A stretch of 64,000 nucleotides of DNA from Dactylellina haptotyla (taxonomy: Eukaryota; Ascomycota; Orbiliomycetes; Orbiliales; Orbiliaceae): assembly GCA_031310005.1 (NCBI GenBank), contig CM062384.1, positions 1,922,001-1,986,000 of the forward strand, in the 5' to 3' direction. Position numbers and translations under genes: made by a program. Each line of letters opens with the position of its first letter. Position 1 is the stretch's first letter. The notes under the pieces were generated by a model that was not told where the DNA came from, did no database searches, and saw only the letters and a list, made by a program, of their open reading frames with translations. Below are positions 57,895 to 64,000 of the stretch, one piece after another.

Positions 57895-58870
57895 ATGCGA
57901 ACCGACCTGACGGCAGCGCTGCTGCTCTTCGCTTCTTCGATCCGGACCGCAGTTGCAGGCAATGTCACCGCCTTGGGAGGAACGTGGACATCCAAGTCGG
58001 ACACCGTCGTCACAGGCCCGGTACCTCCAGCCCGGTCCAATTGCATCGCCGTGCAGCCGGCCACTAACTTCTGCTCCTTAGGACTTTTACGATCCAGTCG
58101 GCGAAAGGTTCCTAGAGCCAAGGCTACCGGGAACCTCTTTCTCGTTTACGAACGATGGGTACTTCGAAGAAGCTATCTACACCGTCGTCGGAAATCGTAT
58201 GTAACCATCCGATATAACCCAAGCGACTTCCAGAGGTATACCATTCTAACTCGTACCTAGCGACCAAACCCGAATGCCCTACGGCGCTCATAATTTGGCA
58301 GCATGGCACATACACCCTCTACGACAATGGCTCGATGGTCCTCTTCCCATACGAATCCGATGGCCGAAAGTTATGGTCGGATCCGTGCAACTCAAAGACT
58401 TCGATATACACAAGGTACAACCAGACCGAATTGTACAGGGTATGTGCATCCCCCCTCCTTAATTCACGAATTAATACGATTCCCCACTTCTACTAACCCT
58501 TCTAAAGTCCTGGGAAATTGTACTTGACGACTATCGCGGGCAGTACCGCCTCAACCTTTTTAAATTTGACGGGGCGCCGATGAATCCACTGTAAGCAATG
58601 TCAAACACATCCTATCAATTGAAATGACACAGACAACTGATGGAACATTTCCCTAGATATTTGACCTATAACCCACCTCAGATGCTCCCGACCACCACCC
58701 TAAATCCTATTCAATCGGCGACACCGACATCGACAACAGCCGCAAAGATTAAAAGATCTTTGATGGGCCTGCAAGCGTCGCTTCCAGATGCAACTACCAA
58801 TCTTGACTTTTGGTGGTACACCGCCGCCGGAATGACATTGGTTGGCGGGGTTGGTTGGTACTTTGTCTAA
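57895..58870 (+). CDS. rot1: ER protein Rot1
   Basis: Exons: 57895-58020, 58082-58196, 58261-58439, 58508-58590, 58657-58870; 238 residues. Essential ER membrane protein in yeast, needed for cell wall beta-1,6-glucan, protein folding and N-glycosylation. A signal peptide (MRTDLTAALLLFASSIRTAVA) precedes GTWTSKSDTVVTGPDFYDPV, EPRLPGTSFSFTNDGYFEEA, PTALIIWQHGTYTLYDNGS, SDPCNSKTSIYTRYNQTELY, and [24 protein letters not shown], which is the full Rot1 order. A single hydrophobic segment (FWWYTAAGMTLVGGVGWYFV) ends the protein, giving a lumenal domain with a C-terminal anchor. Potential N-glycosylation sites include NVT near the N-terminus. Confidence 0.93.
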
Positions 58871-59210
58871 TAGTTCAGTTGATTATATAGAATTCAATGG
58901 ATTACTCATCGTTGTGGCATCAGTCTTGTTTTTGGTCATGCTTTCCGGCGCTTTGGTAATAAAATCTACATGTTTTTTTTTTTTCTTGTTTACATTCCTT
59001 TTTTACTTTCTTCTTTGGTCTCCTCCTTTTGAGCAGTTCACGTATTATAAGGCCTTCCGATTTTGGTATAGCATTTTGAGTCATGGCTTCTTCTGCATGT
59101 CCTCGTTTATTATAATGTAGTTCAGTAGACGTAGAGGTAGTAGGGGCAGTCATGAGTGGGCCCGTGTTTTATTTTCTACGTGAGTTGAAGTATCAACAGT
59201 ATGCTAAAAA
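58871..59210. other. Convergent 3' region, rot1 / haus6
   Basis: A 340-nt T-rich spacer between two gene ends, with a T run near 58974-58983. No further feature. Confidence 0.5.
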
Positions 59211-61393
59211 TCATCTATACCTTGATCCCCTTCCTTTCGAAGGTGACAAGCTATCTTCATCATCCTCATCCTCGCCATCATCGTAAGGTGTTGAATTATT
59301 CATCTTCGGAGTTCCTAATGTCTCATCGTTGCTCCCAAGAAATTGATAAGGCGACAGTAAGGGGCTTAGTGCAACCTTAGGTCTAGGTTTGAAAGGGTCT
59401 TCTTCCAGTTCTTCTCTCGACCATGTGGGGTTTGGCAGAATTCGCTGCGGTCGTGCAGGCGCGGGAGTATCAGCGGTAGTTGCGATTTGTGCGATCAGCT
59501 TTTGTCTTCAATCAGTAATGCCCTCTTATAAAAGAACCTGTAGGGGAAATACCCTCTCCACCATATACTCATCTACGGAATCATCCACCTCATATGAATT
59601 ACGAGACTGTCCCCGTTCTAACGTTTCCGGTGGACGCACACGTGAGAGTTCACTAGGGCTCTCGACACTAGGGGAATCTTGAGAAGTCACATCTTCTGGA
59701 CTGTCCTCCGGATCGTCGTTCAGCTCCGGTCGTTTCAAAGGCGGCGGCGGGCTTCGTAGCCTAGGTTTCGGCGAAGGCTTCACCTCTATCTCGGGTAATG
59801 GTGGAGTCGGAATGCTAGGGGGATGTATTTGGTTAATTGGGAATTCCGGCAACTGTCTCGGAGCAGTATTATCGACAGGAAGATGAGAAGTCAGCAGACT
59901 CAGAGCTTGTTCCTCCGTAATATGTTTCGAAGCTTGCTGCTTAGATTCTTGCGGTACTTCGACTTCCTCTTCTTCTTCCTCTTCCCCACTTTCGCCATAG
60001 GTGTTCGCGTATGACAGTGTACCCAGTTTACGCCTAGAAACTCGGATTGTTTGTAATTCCTTCCTCATGCTGTCGAAAAGTTTCCCAAATTCGTCTTCAG
60101 TAGAGGGTATGGGAAGTTGTGTCCCCTCCTGTAAAGTAAAGGCACTAGCGTGAAGATTCTGTCTAGATATCAGTAGGTGTACCAACTTATAGAAGCATAA
60201 TACAATTTCCGTTACCTGGTGCTTATTGAACCCGACACCTAACCCGCCACCAACATCGGCAGCGAAGCTGACCTTTTTCACTGAAGATAGCTTTTTAGAC
60301 CCCGATCTTTCCACTAGAAATCGATCGGTATACTCAGCCCACTGAGATAGCCGGTCTTCATGGGATTTCAAGGCGTCTTCCAGCTCTTGAAGTGCACTAT
60401 CACTGCCGTTCGTAGAGCCAGGCTTGCCAAAGGACCCCGTTTTGAGGAGTTGTTGGAAGGATATATCGGACCATAAGTCTTGTTCAGGAGAGTCACTTTT
60501 TCCCAGCAGCAAAAGCCGATATACAGCTTGGTCCCCAACCCAATTCTTCTCCCATGTCGATTTAATGTCCTTCTCCTTGGCATCAAGCTCCCTCCTCGAT
60601 TCGCGGGCAGCAGTTGTGGCCTGGTCTCTCTCGTCAACCGCTTGTTCCTGTTCCTCCAACCTCCTCGATGCAAGAAACCACTTTTGCTTATTGACAAACC
60701 GGCGCTGCAAAGTATTTCGAAGTGACTTTTGATAGGCAATATTGAGAATGTTGGTGGTCTCCGGGTCCGGTTGTGAGGCCAGAGCTTCCCGGAACGCTAA
60801 ATCGGCGTACGAGTCAGCGTCTTGTGGCCTTTCAAGTAGCATTTACGAGTAGCAGTACCGATGGAGGTCCTAGTTTCTTCGGAGTAGTCCCTCTCGATGA
60901 CCTTCTTTAAGGCCATCGTTGATAGAGAGAGCAGTAGCTCCTCGTAGCGCTCCCCATGGCACTCATCAAACATACTCTTCCGAATGATGGCAGCATTGTG
61001 TAGGGCTCCTGTTTTCTTGAGGTCGTTCAACCAATTGACCACTGCAGCGCGGAAATTCTTCGATTGAGCGGGTTCGTAGACCGGCCACGCCCCGACAAAT
61101 CTCTACAAGGAACAGAGCGGATAGCGCGTATATATTAGAGCATGTCCTTCGACCTGGTGCTAGCAGGCGCAAGTACTGGGCACAGTCGAGCTTTGACATA
61201 CAGATTTGGACTCGACGGGGTCATATCGGTCGAAGATGTGGTGGGCGATATGCTCGAAGGCCTTGCTCTTGTTCTTACCGAGCGAGAAGGTTTCCTCGTT
61301 GATGGGAAGGTCCGGGTTAACGGGAAGATCGAGCAAGCGGAGGTTGGTGAGCAGGAGGGTAACTGGAGTGGCTTCCGCGGCTGCCTTCATCAT
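59211..61393 (-). CDS. haus6: HAUS augmin-like complex subunit 6
   Basis: Exons: 61393-61202, 61102-60847, 60796-60216, 60158-59553, 59498-59211; 640 residues. Augmin recruits gamma-tubulin to existing spindle microtubules. The N-terminal region reads LLLTNLRLLDLPVNPDLPI, FEHIAHHIFDRYDP, KNFRAAVVNWLNDLKKTGAL, IIRKSMFDECHGERYEEL, the usual HAUS6 N-terminal pattern. Coiled-coil helices follow, then an acidic and Pro-rich tail. Intron 60159-60215 (57 nt) is stop-free and a multiple of three. Removing it joins GFNKHQ to NLHASAF and fits the family; retaining it would add 19 hydrophobic residues. The junctions at 60797-60846 and 59499-59552 have neighbouring alternatives. The start is one of two adjacent ATGs (61393 or 61390). 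Confidence 0.8.
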
Positions 61394-61767
61394 GGGGTTG
61401 GTTCCGGTGGTGGTGGTGGTGGCGGTGGTGTTCGGGACAGCCTGCAGCTAGCTGTGTAGCTAGCCCGACAGCGGGTGTTCTGTTTGTAGCTGGCTAGCTA
61501 CCTGCACAGCTGGCTCGTTGGTGGGCAGTTTGCCTGTGGACCCCTTCCCCCTTCCCCCTCCCCCCTTCCTCTCGCGTGGACAATCCCGGTCAGGCCCCCC
61601 CAGCGCCGTGACGCACGGCGATATCATACACGGCCATGTTGGTGCAGATATGGTGGTAATGGTGGTATAAATGCGCAGAGAGGCCCGGTAACTGCATCCC
61701 AGCCACGGCAAACGAACACCCTCTCTCATACCCCCGTCCGCATCGCCAGAAATACTTTCCCGCTGCC
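61394..61767. promoter_or_regulatory. Divergent promoter, haus6 / HD-domain gene, with AGCTAGC repeats
   Basis: A 374-nt bidirectional promoter. Next to the haus6 start is a (GGT)n tract (61403-61433). At 61441-61512 a cluster of AGCTAGC, TAGCTGG and GCTAGCTAC words forms several overlapping inverted repeats. Then come C-rich runs (61543-61570) and a TATAAA at 61665-61670, about 100 nt before the HD gene start. Confidence 0.5.
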
Positions 61768-62815
61768 ATGACTCTCAAACCAGGACCCGCTGGTAGGTTA
61801 ACTATCTGGATATATTGCATTCTTGGCTCAATTTTCAAATAAAGCCCGAGTTGACCCGAGCTACCGTAGTTGACGGCAAGGATGCCTGGTCGGTCTCGAA
61901 AGGTGAACCAGCCAACCGCCCACCATCGATGTAACGGATTTCGATATATACTAACATCTGGGACCAATCTAGCTCTAAACCCGCTACCCACACCCCCAGC
62001 GGGGTCCGGCACATCTCCCATTGCTTTCCTCCATGTTATCGAGCGTCTCAAGACCAATGCGAGGGAAGGTTGGAAACGGCACGGGATTACCCATGGTGGC
62101 AAGTACCCTCACTCGCAAGTAGAAACGAGTATCCCGCAGCTAACCTGCGCTGCAAATATATAGAAAGCATAGCGGACCATATGTACCGCATGTCGGTTAT
62201 AACGATGCTCTGCCCGGATCCCAGCATCAAAAAGGACAAATGCGTCAAGATGGCTATCGTTCATGATATGGCCGAGAGTTTGGTTGGCGATATTACCCCT
62301 CTTGACGGCGTGCCAAAGCGTTCGTATACCTAGCCCGTATATTTAATTCAATACTCCTGGCTTAGAAATTACTCACACATCCGGATCGCAGCGGAAAAGC
62401 ACCGTCGCGAACTCGAGACAATGGAGTATCTCACCCAAAAACTCCTCGCACCCATATCTGAGTCGATCGCCAACGAGTTTATGGATCTCTGGAACGAATA
62501 CGAGACTGGACAGTCCCCTGAAGCGATCTTCGTCAAAGATGGTAGGTATAACTTCTCTAGAAAAGAATACTGATATCTCAGAAATATAAGTTTTAAAAAA
62601 GCGAACCAAAGCTCAATCACTGACACGCCCGTCTAGTTGACCGTTACGAGCTCATCCTCCAGACTATGGAGTACGAAAAGACCCACAAGCTCGACCTAAG
62701 CGAATTTCTCCATGTCGCTGAAGGTGTCAAGACCCCCTTCATGAAAGAATGGGTGACAGAAGCCGTAGCACAAAGGAACACGGCCTTCAGCTTGGCAAAC
62801 GGAGTCGCCAACTAG
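61768..62815 (+). CDS. HD-domain 5'-nucleotidase (HDDC2/YfbR family)
   Basis: Exons: 61768-61792, 62000-62095, 62164-62319, 62392-62541, 62637-62815; 201 residues. HD-type metal-dependent phosphohydrolase; relatives (human HDDC2, E. coli YfbR, yeast Ygk1) remove phosphate from deoxynucleoside 5'-monophosphates. Metal ligands appear in order: ESIADHMYRM (the first His), KMAIVHDMAES (the HD pair), DITP, and EKHRRELETMEYL. Near the end are DRYELILQTMEYEKTHKLDLSEFL and TPFMKEWVTEA. The first coding exon is 25 nt and the first intron (207 nt) is longer than the others, so the N-terminus is the least sure part. Divergent from haus6. Confidence 0.88.
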
Positions 62816-63353
62816 TGGAGGAACTCCTATCGTTACTTTGTCAGAATTATTCTTAAATGGTGCCGGCGTAACACTATTTTCTTTGCGGTCACTGATATCT
62901 TTCTCTTTGGGCTACTTTTATTCGGGTTTCTTTTGGGCCACCCTGGGCGCAAAGATAGATATCCTTAAAGAGCGACGCGGGGCTTTTAAACTCATCCAGC
63001 ATAGACGCGAAAGTGGCAATCGTGGCGTTTTCTCTTTCTTCTTCTTCTCTTTGAATCACTTTGCATTGCATTCTTATGTACTATTAACCGGTTCTTGAGC
63101 ACGTTTCCATTTCGCGTACGGAGAATTGAAGTTCATTGATCCAATCTCAAGAGCCCCCGAAATTCAGCCATATCTCAACCGCATTTCAGCTCACCCTTCC
63201 CTCGCCAACCGCCAGGACGTTATATAGCTTTGAATGTAGGTCGGCTGCTGGCGTATAGTACTCGACAGACGTAAAGCCCCCCAGAAGCTACTTAGGCTGT
63301 CCAGTTGAACGGATAACAGATTATTGTTGACGCATCTCTCCATGTGCGAAATT
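62816..63353. other. Convergent 3' region, HD gene / MFS gene
   Basis: A 538-nt spacer between two gene ends. No motif-bearing frame seen. Confidence 0.5.
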
Positions 63354-64000
63354 TCATGCCTCATCTTTAGCCTCTTTGCGCTCCCTTTCCTCTCGTTGCT
63401 TCTTCAACAGCGCCTCGAATCTAGCCTGTCGCCAACTATGACCACGTCGTCTTTCCAACTCGAGCAGAGGGTAGCAGATGAAGCATATAAGGCCCCAAAA
63501 TGTAAACGTCCAACCCACACCGAGATTTGTCAGCATGATGTCTATCACACTGGTGGAAATAGCACCGAACATACACCGCATCAGGTTTCCGGAGGCAGTC
63601 GCAGTGGCAGGAGCGTTCGGATAGAGGTCAACCAGGAATACTGATAGACTCTATAAAGCATATTCTCCGGTTAGCATCTAAACAAACCCTCAAAGTGTTC
63701 AAGGAATACTTACGTTAATAACAGCGATCATTGCTCCGCCAATGATAAATTGCAGAATCAGCGGAGCTGCAACATGCTGTGTATGACAAACTAAATGTTA
63801 GAATCGAGATGAGTGATTCGGATCAATTCATTCTTACCGGTCTTCGAGATAGGCACCATCCATATGGCACGATTGCTGCGATAACCAACGACATGGCCCA
63901 CCATATCGACCGTAATCTCGCCGCTTCTAAAGGAAACTTGGACATGTCTGCCATATTCCTCTTATCAACTGTAATCCCCCTGTTATTCGCCACAACTTGA
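63354..64000 (-). CDS. MFS transporter, C-terminal part (DHA1/Qdr-like), runs off window
   Basis: Exons within the window: >64000-63838, 63776-63714, 63650-63354; the rest lies beyond the right edge. The visible 174 residues have the last transmembrane helices of a major facilitator: RGITVDKRNMADMSKFPLEAARL loop, WWAMSLVIAAIVPYGW, PLILQFIIGGAMIAVIN, SLSVFLVDLYPNAPATATASGNLMRC, ISTSVIDIMLTNLGVGWTFTFWGLICFI, then a basic tail with EALLKKQREERERKEAKDEA. The DLYP...ASATAxxNLxRC pattern is typical of DHA1 drug:proton antiporters such as the Qdr and polyamine exporters. The substrate cannot be told from this end. Confidence 0.85.

Overview
The window is nuclear DNA of a filamentous ascomycete, most likely a eurotiomycete. 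The evidence is many short GT-AG introns (mostly 48-150 nt) with internal CTAAC/CTGAC-like branch points, a CreA-type repressor, a two-module Fox2, a Zn2Cys6 regulator, fungal Mrp51, Rot1 and Bbc1, and long pyrimidine-rich leaders. Several AT-rich gene-poor stretches and some rather diverged proteins (Ypk tail, Mtr10, HAUS6) would suit Onygenales, but the sequence alone does not settle the genus. I assembled spliced models by eye. Each was checked for reading phase across every exon junction, and family identities rest on recognised motifs, not on a search.

Layout. 1-2057: 3' part of a RING-H2 protein. 4385-6564: Zn2Cys6 regulator. 6565-10582: AT-rich gene-poor stretch with one tRNA-Arg(CCT). 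10583-12936: Ypk-type AGC kinase (-). 13760-15106: mitoribosomal Mrp51 (-), divergent from a DUF5672 type II membrane protein (15770-17039). 18603-20300: two-PAS protein. 21331-24293: peroxisomal Fox2. 24646-26571: RNF216-like RBR ligase (-). 27013-28599: Csm1/Pcs1-like monopolin subunit (-), divergent from the SH3 protein Bbc1 (29724-33272). 34249-37051: Not2 of CCR4-NOT. 38153-39949: an eight-exon conserved membrane protein hidden in a gene-poor stretch. 40000-44472: long upstream region of creA (44473-45708). 45709-48760: no gene seen.

The last 15 kb is compact. It holds a RAD51 paralogue (48761-50708, -), the importin Mtr10 (51390-55088, -), SmE (55898-56397, +), 5-formyl-THF cyclo-ligase (56610-57535, -), Rot1 (57895-58870, +), augmin subunit HAUS6 (59211-61393, -), an HD-domain nucleotidase (61768-62815, +) and the C-terminal end of an MFS transporter (63354-64000, -). 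Strands alternate, so neighbours share either short divergent promoters or short convergent 3' regions.

There is no operon, secondary-metabolite cluster, CRISPR array or intact mobile element. The genes are mostly housekeeping: signalling (Ypk, CreA, PAS), chromosome and spindle biology (Csm1, HAUS6, RAD51 paralogue), RNA metabolism (Not2, SmE, Mtr10), organelles (Mrp51, Fox2, Rot1) and ubiquitin (two RING-type proteins). The most unusual points are a hydrophobic double span lodged inside the RBR module, two stop-free introns of length 3n that could give longer isoforms, a non-standard Gly-Lys-Leu end on Fox2, and an intact gene made of very small exons that simple ORF scanning would miss.
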